Both the position numbers and the translations under genes were made by a program. Shown piece by piece: positions 1 through 8,428 of a DNA stretch of 64,000 nucleotides; position 1 is the first letter of the stretch; every line of letters begins with the position of its first letter. Source of the stretch: Roseibium sp. Sym1 (lineage in GTDB: Bacteria > Pseudomonadota > Alphaproteobacteria > Rhizobiales > Stappiaceae); assembly GCF_027359675.1 (NCBI RefSeq), contig NZ_CP114786.1, positions 4,748,501 through 4,812,500 of the forward strand. Reading direction: 5' to 3'. The notes below the pieces were generated by a model, which saw nothing but the letters and a program-made list of their open reading frames with translations, was not told where the DNA came from and ran no database searches.

Positions 1-88
1 GTTTACGGGTCGGCGTTGCGAATCCAAAGAACAGCGGGGACGACCTTGCTGTCGCCTCGACAGGCGGCTCCGGACCGGGTTCACTTGG

Positions 89-105
89 GTTCTGATTCTC
101 AGAAC
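89..105. promoter_or_regulatory. 17-bp perfect palindrome just upstream of dnaE
   Basis: GTTCTGA-TTC-TCAGAAC is a perfect inverted repeat with 7-bp arms and a 3-base centre. It ends 5 bases before the first possible dnaE start codon. It may be an operator or a hairpin in the leader. A GTTC-N6-GTTC direct repeat overlaps it but misses the alphaproteobacterial SOS spacing by one base. Bases 1-88 hold no recognisable gene. Confidence 0.35.
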
Positions 106-110
106 AAGCC

Positions 111-3100
111 GTGAGTGCCGTTATGCCTGGTCCCGCCGATGTTTCTTCTCTATCCGCTGAAACGGATGCAGCCGGCCGGAATGGGGCCGGGGGGCCGGGC
201 TATGTTCATCTGAGGGTGCATTCCGCCTTGTCGCTTCTTGAAGGCGCCTTGCCGATCAAGAAGCTTTTGGACCTGGCAAAGGCCGATGCGCAGCCGGCTC
301 TGGCAATCGCCGATACCAACAACCTGTTTGGCGCCCAGGAGTTCTCCGGGAAAGCGTGGGGCGCGGGGATCCAGCCGATTACCGCCTGCCAGCTCTCGAT
401 CTTTTTCGACGACGGTTTAGAAAGCAGCCGCAAAGGCGAGCCCGCGCTTGCGGACGTCGTGCTCATCGCGATGGACGAGACCGGATACGGCAACCTGATG
501 GAGCTCAGCTCGCGGGCGTTTCTCGATACCGAAACCGGACTGCGGCCGCATGTATCCGCCAGCTATCTTTTTTCGAAATCCGAGGGTGTGATCGTTCTGA
601 CCGGCGGGGTCAACGGACCGGTCGGCGCTGCGCTGCTTGCCGGCAGAAAGGATCTCGCCAGGAACCGCCTTGAAGTCCTTGCGGACCGTTTTCCGGGCCG
701 GTGCTATGTCGAAATCCAGCGCCACGGCATGGAAGCGGAGCGCAAGACAGAGGACGCCTTCCTGTCGCTCGCCTACGAGCTTGATTTGCCGGTCGTGGCC
801 ACCAACGAGGCCTTCTTTCCCAAGCGCGAGGATTATGAGGCCCATGACGCCTTGATCTGCATTTCGGAAGGGCGGGTGCTGATCGAGGATGACCGGCGCC
901 GCCTGACGCCGGAACATTATTTCAAGAGCCGCGCGGAGATGTGCGCGCTGTTCGCGGACCTGCCCGAAGCCCTTGCCTCGACGGTCGAGATCGCCAGGCG
1001 GTGCAGTTTCCGGCCGCTCAAGCGGGCGCCGATCCTGCCGCGGTTCGCTGGGGCCGATGCCGATCCGGAAGAAGCGGAACGCGCGGAAGCCGAGGAACTC
1101 AAGCGGCAGGCCCGTGAGGGCCTTCAGGCGCGCCTTGATGCCCACGGACTGGCGCCCGGGCTGGAGGAAAAGGACTACTGGGAACGCCTCGACTACGAGA
1201 CCGGCATCATCGAACGGATGAAGTTCCCGGGCTACTTCCTGATCGTTGCCGACTTCATCAAATGGGCGAAGAACAACGACATACCGGTCGGACCAGGGCG
1301 TGGCTCCGGCGCGGGCTCGCTGGTTGCGTGGTCGCTGACCATCACCGACCTGGACCCCATGCGTTTCTCGCTCCTGTTCGAGCGCTTCCTCAACCCGGAA
1401 CGTGTGTCGATGCCGGACTTCGACATCGATTTCTGCCAGAGCCGTCGTGAAGAGGTGATCCGCTACGTCCAGGAAAAATACGGCCGTCAGCAGGTGGCTC
1501 AGATTATCACCTTCGGTTCGCTGCAGGCGCGCGCGGTGCTGCGCGATGTCGGCCGTGTGCTGCAGATGCCCTATGGCCAGGTCGACCGGCTGTGCAAGCT
1601 GGTGCCGGCCAATCCGGCCAACCCGGTCACGCTCGGTCAGGCGATCGAGGATGAACCGCGCCTGCGCGAGGCCGCAAGGGAAGAGGAAATCGTCGAGCGG
1701 CTTCTGGGCATGGCGCAGAAGCTGGAAGGGCTCTACCGCCACGCCTCGACACACGCCGCCGGCGTGGTCATCGGCGACCGGCCGCTGGAGCAGTTGGTGC
1801 CGCTCTACCGCGATCCGCGTTCCGACATGCCGGTGGCGCAGTTCAACATGAAGATGGTCGAGGATGCGGGCCTCGTGAAGTTCGACTTCCTCGGCCTGAA
1901 GACGCTGACCGTGATTGATACCGCGGTCAAGCTGATCGAGCGCCGCGGCATCAACGTGGATGTGGCGGGGCTACCGATCGACGATCTGAAGACCTATCAG
2001 ATGCTTGCCAGGGGCGAGACCTTCGGCGTGTTCCAGCTGGAAAGCCAGGGCATGCGCCGTGCCATCGCCGGCATGAAGCCCGACAGGTTCGAGGACATCA
2101 TCGCCCTGGTGGCGCTCTACCGTCCGGGCCCGATGGAGAACATCCCGGTCTACAACGCCGTCAAGCACGGCGAACAGGATCCGGACTGCCTGCATCCACT
2201 GCTCGAACCGATCCTGATGGAGACGAACGGCATCATCGTCTACCAGGAACAGGTGATGCAGATCGCCCAGGTGCTTTCCGGCTACTCGCTCGGCGAAGCC
2301 GACCTTCTCCGGCGTGCGATGGGCAAGAAGATCGCGGCGGAAATGGAAGTGCAGCGCGCCCGCTTCGTCGACGGCGCGGTGGAACGCGGCATCAACAAAA
2401 CCCAGGCCGGAACGATCTTCGACCTGGTGGCGAAATTCGCCAATTACGGCTTCAACAAGTCGCATGCCGCCGCCTATGCGCTGGTCTCCTATCACACCGC
2501 CTGGCTGAAGGCGAACCACCCGGTCGAGTTCATGGCCGCGTCCATGACGCTCGATCTCGGCAACACCGACAAGCTCGGTGATTTCCGCCAGGAAGCGCGG
2601 CGCATGGGCATCGAGATCGTGCCGCCTTCGATCAACCGGTCCCAGGTCTATTTCGACGTTGCCGACGGCAAGATCCTGTACGCCATGGGGGCGATCAAGG
2701 GCGTCGGTGAACAGGCGGTGGAGCATATCGTTGATATGCGCGGCGATACGCCCTTCACGAGCCTCGGCGATTTTGCACGGCGCATTTCGCCAAGGGCGCT
2801 CAACAAGCGCACGCTGGAAAACCTGGTGGCGGCCGGGGCTTTCGACGAGCTGGAGCCAAACCGGGCCCGGGTCTTCGAAGGGCTTGACCGGATCATGGGG
2901 CTGGCGCAGCGCTCGGAAGAAAACCGGACGCTCGGCCAGGACGAGCTCTTCGGCGGCAGCGACAGCGAGGAGCCGTTGCAGCTCGACGACGTTCATGGCT
3001 GGACCAACGAGGAAAAGCTGCAGCGCGAACATGCCGCCATCGGCTTTTACCTGTCCGCCCACCCGATCGACGAATATGCCTCCGTGTTGAAAAAGATGCG

Positions 3101-3626
3101 GGCGCAGCCCTGGACCCAGTTCGCCGAGGCGGTCAAGCAGGGTGCATCGCACGGGCGCTTGGCCGGCACGGTCGTTTCCATGCAGGAACGCAAGACCAAG
3201 ACGGGCATGCGCATGGGCATTGCCCGCCTGTCCGATGCCACCGGCCAATACGAGGCGCTTCTGTTCCGGGAGAAACTCGAGCAGTTCCGGGACGTGCTGC
3301 AGGCCGGGCGCTCGGTCGTGGTGCTCGTCGGAGCGGACATGCGCGATGACGAGCCTTCACTCCGGATCGAACAGGTCGACCCGATCGACCAAATGGCGGC
3401 GCGGCTGCAAAAGAGCATGCGCGTTTTCGTCCGGGATGAACGCCCGATCCAGAGCCTGACGAAGCATCTTCAGGTGCGCGGGGAGGGCGATGTCACGGTG
3501 ATCGTTCTCCTGGAAAACGGCGCCCGTGAGGTCGAGGTCAAATTGCCGGGCCGGTTCCGCCTGTCGCCGGAAATCGCCGGTGCGCTGAAAGCAGTCCCCG
3601 GCGTGACGGATGTCCAGATGGCGTGA
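111..3626 (+). CDS. dnaE: DNA polymerase III alpha subunit (replicative polymerase)
   Basis: This is the catalytic subunit of the replicative DNA polymerase holoenzyme, which copies the chromosome from dNTPs. The 1171-residue length is normal for DnaE. A PHP domain begins near residue 30 (VHLRVHSALSLLEG). The palm carries PDFDID with catalytic Asp436 and Asp438, and a third Asp592 in KFDFLGLKTL. An OB-fold lies at about 1013-1095. The start is GTG at 111 or ATG at 123; neither has a strong ribosome-binding site, and both lie before the first conserved block. It is DnaE1, not the error-prone DnaE2, because no imuA/imuB genes are adjacent and no clear SOS box precedes it. Confidence 0.97.
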   Translation: MSAVMPGPADVSSLSAETDAAGRNGAGGPGYVHLRVHSALSLLEGALPIKKLLDLAKADAQPALAIADTNNLFGAQEFSGKAWGAGIQPITACQLSIFFDDGLESSRKGEPALADVVLIAMDETGYGNLMELSSRAFLDTETGLRPHVSASYLFSKSEGVIVLTGGVNGPVGAALLAGRKDLARNRLEVLADRFPGRCYVEIQRHGMEAERKTEDAFLSLAYELDLPVVATNEAFFPKREDYEAHDALICISEGRVLIEDDRRRLTPEHYFKSRAEMCALFADLPEALASTVEIARRCSFRPLKRAPILPRFAGADADPEEAERAEAEELKRQAREGLQARLDAHGLAPGLEEKDYWERLDYETGIIERMKFPGYFLIVADFIKWAKNNDIPVGPGRGSGAGSLVAWSLTITDLDPMRFSLLFERFLNPERVSMPDFDIDFCQSRREEVIRYVQEKYGRQQVAQIITFGSLQARAVLRDVGRVLQMPYGQVDRLCKLVPANPANPVTLGQAIEDEPRLREAAREEEIVERLLGMAQKLEGLYRHASTHAAGVVIGDRPLEQLVPLYRDPRSDMPVAQFNMKMVEDAGLVKFDFLGLKTLTVIDTAVKLIERRGINVDVAGLPIDDLKTYQMLARGETFGVFQLESQGMRRAIAGMKPDRFEDIIALVALYRPGPMENIPVYNAVKHGEQDPDCLHPLLEPILMETNGIIVYQEQVMQIAQVLSGYSLGEADLLRRAMGKKIAAEMEVQRARFVDGAVERGINKTQAGTIFDLVAKFANYGFNKSHAAAYALVSYHTAWLKANHPVEFMAASMTLDLGNTDKLGDFRQEARRMGIEIVPPSINRSQVYFDVADGKILYAMGAIKGVGEQAVEHIVDMRGDTPFTSLGDFARRISPRALNKRTLENLVAAGAFDELEPNRARVFEGLDRIMGLAQRSEENRTLGQDELFGGSDSEEPLQLDDVHGWTNEEKLQREHAAIGFYLSAHPIDEYASVLKKMRAQPWTQFAEAVKQGASHGRLAGTVVSMQERKTKTGMRMGIARLSDATGQYEALLFREKLEQFRDVLQAGRSVVVLVGADMRDDEPSLRIEQVDPIDQMAARLQKSMRVFVRDERPIQSLTKHLQVRGEGDVTVIVLLENGAREVEVKLPGRFRLSPEIAGALKAVPGVTDVQMA

Positions 3627-3759
3627 GTGCACCGGGAAAGACGGCGGAGCGAAAGTCTGTCCGGATCTTGTTCTTCCGCAGGGCAGGGTGATGCGCTAAA
3701 ATTCGTGCAGAAAACAAAATGTCGGCTGGGGGCCGTTGCAACCTTCAAGGTGAGCGCAA

Positions 3760-4212
3760 ATGGCCTGCATTCTCAACACGGCGGTGCTCGCCGCCGCTCT
3801 GGCAATTCCTCTGACTACGGCACCGGCCGGTTCGGCGCGGGCCAATTCCCTGATGACCGCCTGCAAGGTCGATGTTGCGTCCCTGTGCAAAGGCGTCCCG
3901 GAAGGCCGTGGCCGAATCTCGGCCTGCCTGTTTGCCCATGACAACCGGATTTCCGGCACCTGCAAACCGGAACTGTCCAAGATCACCAGCAGCGGCACCT
4001 TCAGGAAAATGGTGCCTTCCAGCCTGAACAGCCTGAAGGGATCGGCCGGGGACACCCAATTGAGGCGGGTCTGCGCCGGGGATATCAAGACTTACTGCGG
4101 CGGAGTCGGCTCGGCGACGGACCGTATACTGGCCTGTCTTTATGCCTGGTCCAACCGTATCGGCAAATCCTGTCATGCCGAGGCGAAGGCGATTTTGACA
4201 GGGGGCCGGTGA
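3760..4212 (+). CDS. Small secreted Cys-rich protein with two four-cysteine repeats
   Basis: The 150-residue product starts with a probable Sec signal peptide (hydrophobic residues 4-20, Ala-rich cleavage region near 24-28). The mature part has two repeats with identical cysteine spacing, C-x7-C-x12-C-x11-C: Cys35/43/56/68 and Cys105/113/126/138. The repeats share the pattern D...C..G...RI.ACL....NRI...C. This resembles the cysteine-rich repeats of the Golgi glycoprotein/FGF-receptor-binding family (PF00839 type), which also occur in bacterial exported proteins. It probably folds in the periplasm with disulfides; the function is unknown. ATG at 3760 is preceded by AAGGTGAG. It stands alone between dnaE and a convergent LysR gene. 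Confidence 0.8.
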   Translation: MACILNTAVLAAALAIPLTTAPAGSARANSLMTACKVDVASLCKGVPEGRGRISACLFAHDNRISGTCKPELSKITSSGTFRKMVPSSLNSLKGSAGDTQLRRVCAGDIKTYCGGVGSATDRILACLYAWSNRIGKSCHAEAKAILTGGR

Positions 4213-4282
4213 TCGATCTTGCCAGGGCCCTGCTCGGCGGAATGTCTTGTCCCGAAGTGCAGCGCTTGCGTTCCCGGTTGCT

Positions 4283-5173
4283 TCAGGCGCCAGACGCAAC
4301 ATGGCCCTCCGCGGGACGTTTTCCTGCCTGGCCTGCACGACAATGCGTTTCCACCAGTCGCACCAGATCCTGGAAGGCGTCGCTAATGCGGGCCGGAGAC
4401 ACATGCAGCTCGATTTCCGCCAGCCCGAGGGCGGGCAGGCCGAATCGGCTGCCGATATCGCAGCAGCCGGACGGAATGCTGCGCGGTGTCTTGACCGTGA
4501 TCGCCAGGCCGGCCTGCACCGGGACGTTGACGCCGGTGGGAGACTGGCTGACATAGGGTTCCCGCCAGGGCCGCCCGGTTCGCCCGACCGCGGCCAGGGC
4601 ATGCGCCCTGAAGATGCAGCCGTCGGGATTGAGCGCCAGGGGCAGGTCCATGCCATCGCCAAGGTCGAAGGTCTCATGTGCCACCCAGATCATCGGCTCC
4701 ACTCCCAGGACACGGCCGGTCCGGGTCGGTTGATGCCTGACGGCCAGCACCAGATCCAGCTTGCCCTCCCGGAACTGCTCCACGAGCGTTGAGGAAATGT
4801 CGCAGACAACCTCGACCTGTACCTCCGGATGGGTCCGCGCGAGTTTCGCCAGCAGGATCGGCAGGTACGCGGCCGCATGTTCTTCCGTCAGGCCGAAGCG
4901 GATGCGCTCGAGCGGCGTGTCCCGGTTCAGGGCCGTCCGGGCGTCCTGCTGCAGGCTGAGCAGCTGGCGTGCGAAAGGCAGAAGCCTGGTGCCGCCGGGC
5001 GTAAGCGCCACGGTTCGGCTCGTGCGGGTGAAGAGACGGGTGCCAAGATGCTCTTCCAGCCGCTTGATCTGCAGGCTGACCGCCGACTGGGTGCGGTTGA
5101 GCAATTTGGCGGCTGCACTGAAGCCGCCCGTGTCGGCAACGGTGACAAAGGCCTTGAGAAGATCGCTGTCCAT
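4283..5173 (-). CDS. LysR-family transcriptional regulator
   Basis: This 296-residue protein has the LysR layout: an N-terminal winged helix-turn-helix (residues 1-60, with AAAKLLNRTQSAVSLQIKRL) and a substrate-binding-like effector domain from about residue 90. It is divergent from the oxygenase/M24/nitrilase operon across a 115-bp gap. A T-N11-A palindrome lies 4 bp upstream of its own start codon, so autoregulation and effector-dependent control of the divergent operon are likely. The effector is unknown and is presumably the substrate of that operon or a product of it. Confidence 0.93.
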   Translation of the reverse strand: MDSDLLKAFVTVADTGGFSAAAKLLNRTQSAVSLQIKRLEEHLGTRLFTRTSRTVALTPGGTRLLPFARQLLSLQQDARTALNRDTPLERIRFGLTEEHAAAYLPILLAKLARTHPEVQVEVVCDISSTLVEQFREGKLDLVLAVRHQPTRTGRVLGVEPMIWVAHETFDLGDGMDLPLALNPDGCIFRAHALAAVGRTGRPWREPYVSQSPTGVNVPVQAGLAITVKTPRSIPSGCCDIGSRFGLPALGLAEIELHVSPARISDAFQDLVRLVETHCRAGQAGKRPAEGHVASGA

Positions 5174-5176
5174 TTA

Positions 5177-5197
5177 TCTATTAAAATTACTCATAGA
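5177..5197. promoter_or_regulatory. Candidate LysR operator (TCTAT-N11-ATAGA)
   Basis: The sequence TCTAT, 11 bases, ATAGA is a 5-bp inverted repeat with the T-N11-A core used by LysR-type regulators. It sits in an AT-rich patch between the divergent LysR gene and the oxygenase operon. It is a seen palindrome; the assignment to this regulator is inference from position. Confidence 0.55.
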
Positions 5198-5288
5198 AAG
5201 AATATCAATAACTCGTTTCCCGCATCGAAAAAGGTCTTCTACGGTCGGCTTCAAGATGAGGTCGCCCGAACCGAAGGAGACGGTGCTG

Positions 5289-6164
5289 ATGAGCGAGACG
5301 CAGATATTCAAGTTCAGCCTGGAGGATTGTATCGACCTGGCGCGCTACCCGGTCGACAGGCTGGAAACCGCGGCGGGACAGCAGCTGGTGGCCACCTGCC
5401 GCCGGCAACTGGCCGGTGACGGCTGTGTGGTCCTGAAGGACTTCGTGTTGCCATCCATGCTGGAGCGGCTTGAAGCCGAAACGGAACGGTTGTCCCCCAA
5501 CGCGCATATCAACGAGACGGAGACAAATCCCTACAATTCCGCCGCCGATCCGGGCCTGCCGCCGGCGCATCCCAAGAACCGGTTCGACGACAGGACCAAC
5601 GGTTTTGTCGCAGGCGATCGAATCGCACCGGATACAATCGTCCGCACCATTTATCACGATGCCGCCTTCAAGGCTTTCATCGCCGCGGTCGTGGGCGAGC
5701 CGGAGATCCACGAATTCGCCGATCCGCTGGCGGATCTCGTCATCAACGTCCTGAAGGAGGGACGGCAGCATCCCTGGCATTTCGACAGCAACGACTTCAT
5801 CGTCTCGATGCAGACGCGCAAGCCGCTCGCAGGCGGTATCTTTCAGTATGCGCCCGGCATCCGCGGTCCGCAGGGAGAGAACTTCGAGGGCGTTCAGCGG
5901 ATTCTCGATGGTGACCACACGGCCCTGAAGATGCTGGAACTGTCGCCCGGTGACCTGCAGATCTTCTTCGGCCGCAATTCGCTCCACCGGGTCAGCCCGG
6001 TCGAGGGCGAACGCGAACGGCACACCGTGATCTTCGCCTATGCCCGCGAACCCGGCTTCATCGGCCGGCCGGAACGTGCCCGCGCCATTTTCGGCCGGAT
6101 GGCGCCGATCCACGAAGAGATGCTGAAGAAGGATGTTGTCCGCACGGACAGTCTCGCGGATTGA
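5289..6164 (+). CDS. 2-oxoglutarate/Fe(II)-dependent oxygenase
   Basis: The product (291 residues) is a non-haem iron oxygenase. The facial triad is visible as His164-x-Asp166 in HPWHFDSNDF and distal His233 in NSLHRVSP, followed by GERERHTVIFAY. The Asp of the HxD is present, so it should hydroxylate or otherwise oxidise rather than halogenate. From memory, the region around the triad resembles ArpA/BesD-like enzymes that act on free amino acids; the substrate here is not known. The frame stays open upstream into the LysR gene, but ATG at 5289 follows GAAGGAG and a sensible spacer, so the upstream part is discarded. It is first in an operon with the M24 and nitrilase genes. Confidence 0.85.
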   Translation: MSETQIFKFSLEDCIDLARYPVDRLETAAGQQLVATCRRQLAGDGCVVLKDFVLPSMLERLEAETERLSPNAHINETETNPYNSAADPGLPPAHPKNRFDDRTNGFVAGDRIAPDTIVRTIYHDAAFKAFIAAVVGEPEIHEFADPLADLVINVLKEGRQHPWHFDSNDFIVSMQTRKPLAGGIFQYAPGIRGPQGENFEGVQRILDGDHTALKMLELSPGDLQIFFGRNSLHRVSPVEGERERHTVIFAYAREPGFIGRPERARAIFGRMAPIHEEMLKKDVVRTDSLAD

Positions 6165-6208
6165 GGCAGCGGCCATCCCTTGCGCAAACCGGAAGAAGGA
6201 ACGAAGGC

Positions 6209-7492
6209 GTGAGCATTGTTGAAAGCGAAACCCTGACAGATTGCGAACCGGCCACAATCCCGGTTGTGCCGTCGGCCCCGACCGGCAACACGGATCCGAT
6301 CCCGCAGGCCTTCGAGCCTCGCCAGCTGCGGGCCGGGCGGCTGGCGCGTCTGCGGGCGATGATGGTGGAGGAGGATTATGCGGCCCTGGTCCTGTTCGAC
6401 CCGAACAACCAGCGTTATGCCACCGGTTCGCGCAACATGTTCGGCTATTTCCTGCGCAATTCCACACGCTACATCTATGTGCCGGTGCAGGGACCGATCA
6501 TCCTGTTCGAATATCCGGGCAGCGAGCATGTCTCCATGTGGCTGGAGACCATCGACGAACACCGGGTGTCGAAGGTGGTCTGGTCGGCGGTAAACCAGCG
6601 GGACGGCCAGTCCTCCGATCCGTTCGGTGCGGAAATCGCCGAACTGGTGCGCGCGCATGCCGGCGGCAACACCAAGGTCGGTCTCGACCGGGCGGCGGTG
6701 AACCTGGTCCGGTCTCTGGAAGCGGAAGGCCTTAGGGCGGTCGATTGCATGCAGGACACGCTTCATTGCCGGCGGATCAAGACACCGGAGGAAATTGCGT
6801 GCCTGGCCCAGTCGGTCGCGGGTACGGAAGCGGCCGTCTACGAAGTTGAACAGGCGATCAAGCCCGGGGTCACGGAAAACGAGCTTTTTGCCGTGCTTTA
6901 CGGCAATGTCATCCGCCAGGGCGGGGAATTTATCGAGACGCGGCTGCTCAATTCCGGTCCGCGCACGAATCCGTGGTTCAACGAGGCCAGTGACCGGCCG
7001 GTGCGGCCGGGCGAGCTGATCGCGCTCGACACGGACACGATCGGTTGCCACGGCTATTACTGCGATTTCTCGCGCACTTTCCATGCCGGTCCGGGCCGGC
7101 CGAGCGCCTACCAGAAGGAGCTCTACCGGATGGCCTACGACCAGATCCACTACAACATGGATCTTCTGAGGCCGGGATTGAGCTACCGGGAGCTTGCCGG
7201 CCAAGCCTGGAAGATCCCGGAGCGCTTCTATGATCGCCGCTATCCGTCCATCATTCACGGTGTGGGCTTGCATGGCGAAACGCCCCTGGTCGCACACCAG
7301 GGTGACTTCGACAAATACTCCAGGGACGGCGTGCTGGAACCGGGCATGGTGGTGTCGGTGGAAAGCTATATCGGCGAAGTGGACGCCATGGACGGGGTCA
7401 AGCTGGAAGAGCAGGTGGTGATCACGGAAACCGGCATCGCGAAGATGTCGCGCTATCCCTACAGCGACACGTTGCTCGACCGTGTCCTTTGA
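6209..7492 (+). CDS. M24-family (creatinase/DddP-like) metalloenzyme, probably not a DMSP lyase
   Basis: The 427-residue protein has a creatinase-type N-terminal domain and a C-terminal pita-bread domain with all six metal ligands: Asp274, Asp276, Asp286, His350, Glu385 and Glu400. Their spacing matches the ligands of the DMSP lyase DddP as I remember them (295/297/307/371/406/421) with a constant offset of 21. Segments such as GGEFIETRL and SGPRTNPWF are strongly DddP-like. The catalytic Asp377 of DddP falls on Gly356 here (HGVGLHGETP), so DMSP cleavage is unlikely. A hydrolytic C-N cleaving activity, as in creatinase or ectoine hydrolase, is more plausible. GTG 6209 is chosen because a GAAGG stretch precedes it; an in-frame TTG lies at 6161. 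Confidence 0.82.
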   Translation: MSIVESETLTDCEPATIPVVPSAPTGNTDPIPQAFEPRQLRAGRLARLRAMMVEEDYAALVLFDPNNQRYATGSRNMFGYFLRNSTRYIYVPVQGPIILFEYPGSEHVSMWLETIDEHRVSKVVWSAVNQRDGQSSDPFGAEIAELVRAHAGGNTKVGLDRAAVNLVRSLEAEGLRAVDCMQDTLHCRRIKTPEEIACLAQSVAGTEAAVYEVEQAIKPGVTENELFAVLYGNVIRQGGEFIETRLLNSGPRTNPWFNEASDRPVRPGELIALDTDTIGCHGYYCDFSRTFHAGPGRPSAYQKELYRMAYDQIHYNMDLLRPGLSYRELAGQAWKIPERFYDRRYPSIIHGVGLHGETPLVAHQGDFDKYSRDGVLEPGMVVSVESYIGEVDAMDGVKLEEQVVITETGIAKMSRYPYSDTLLDRVL

Positions 7493-7528
7493 CCCGGACT
7501 GTCCAGTGTCGGCCCGCCGGAGGTGTCC

Positions 7529-8401
7529 GTGCCGCGTTTCCTGACACTCGCCGTGGCACAGGTCGCCAGTGCGACCGGTGACATAGCCTCCAATCTCGAC
7601 AAGCATCTGGATTTCATCGACCGGGCACGGTCGGCGGCAGCGGACATGCTGCTGTTTCCGGAGCTTTCTCTGGTTGGGCACGATGGCGCCGAACAGCTCC
7701 TCGACGTGGCGATGACGTCTCGCGATGCGCGGCTGTGCGCGCTTAGCCGCGCGGCGGGCGACATGGAAATCGTCGTCGGGTTCATCGAGGAAGGGCCGGG
7801 CGCGCAGTTCTACAATTCCGCCGGCGTCTACAGGAACGGGACGCTGCGCTACATCCACCGCAAGATCAACATTCCCTCCTACGGGCGGCTGGTGGAAACC
7901 AAGTTCTATTCCCTCGGCAGGTTTGTCGACATCCATACGGTCTGCGAGGACTGGAAGGCGGGGCTCCTGATCTGCGCCGACCTCTACAATCCTGCGCTGG
8001 CGCATCTCGCTTTTCTGCATGGCGCGACCATGCTGGTGGCTCCGGTCTCGAGCGGGCGCGAAGCGGTCGGCGAGGATTTCGACAATCCGCGCTCCTGGGC
8101 AACGACGCTGCATTTCTACGCCATGATGTACGGCGCGCCCGTTGCCATGGCCAACCGGGTCGGACGGGAGGGTGTTCTGACTTTCTGGGGCGGTTCACGT
8201 ATTCTGAACGCCTTCGGTCAGGTCGTGGCGCAAGCGGGAGACGGGGAGGAGCTCATTGCCGCCAGGCTGGACTATGCCGATACGCGCAAGGCAAGGGCGA
8301 TGCTGCCGACGGTGCGCGACAGCAACATTTCCCTGGTGCACCGGGAAACGACCCGGCTGATCGAAAATCTCGGCGTGCCGACGCTTGTCAGGCCCGACTA
8401 G
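7529..8401 (+). CDS. Nitrilase-superfamily carbon-nitrogen hydrolase
   Basis: The product (about 290 residues) has the nitrilase-fold catalytic triad: Glu45 in LLFPELSL, Lys112 in HRKINIP and Cys149 in LLICADLYNP. Enzymes of this superfamily hydrolyse amides, N-carbamoyl compounds or nitriles, or act as glutamine amidotransferase domains. No ATP-dependent synthetase domain is fused, so it is a free amidohydrolase. GTG at 7529 is preferred over GTG at 7523 because GGAGG (7519-7523) is then 5 bases away. It follows the M24 gene by about 36 bp. The three-gene order suggests stepwise breakdown of one nitrogenous compound; this is inference. Confidence 0.87.
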   Translation: MPRFLTLAVAQVASATGDIASNLDKHLDFIDRARSAAADMLLFPELSLVGHDGAEQLLDVAMTSRDARLCALSRAAGDMEIVVGFIEEGPGAQFYNSAGVYRNGTLRYIHRKINIPSYGRLVETKFYSLGRFVDIHTVCEDWKAGLLICADLYNPALAHLAFLHGATMLVAPVSSGREAVGEDFDNPRSWATTLHFYAMMYGAPVAMANRVGREGVLTFWGGSRILNAFGQVVAQAGDGEELIAARLDYADTRKARAMLPTVRDSNISLVHRETTRLIENLGVPTLVRPD

Positions 8402-8428
8402 GCTTCAAACCGGCCATGTCCGGAGCGG

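Noticed and set aside
79..92. SOS box before dnaE (GTTC-N6-GTTC)
   Set aside because: The spacer is 6, not the required 7, and replicative dnaE is not normally SOS-controlled.
417..1754. A 445-codon minus-strand open frame inside dnaE
   Set aside because: It is the complement of conserved DnaE sequence and shows no domain.
4761..5288. Long N-terminal extension of the oxygenase frame
   Set aside because: It runs antisense through the LysR coding region, is Arg/Ser-rich, and ATG 5289 with GAAGGAG explains the start.
6209..7492. Calling the M24 gene dddP (DMSP lyase)
   Set aside because: The catalytic Asp position is Gly and the neighbours are not DMSP genes.
6038..8113. A 691-codon minus-strand open frame opposite the oxygenase, M24 and nitrilase genes
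   Set aside because: It spans three well-supported plus-strand genes with intact catalytic residues; the Arg/His-rich translation is typical of antisense frames.
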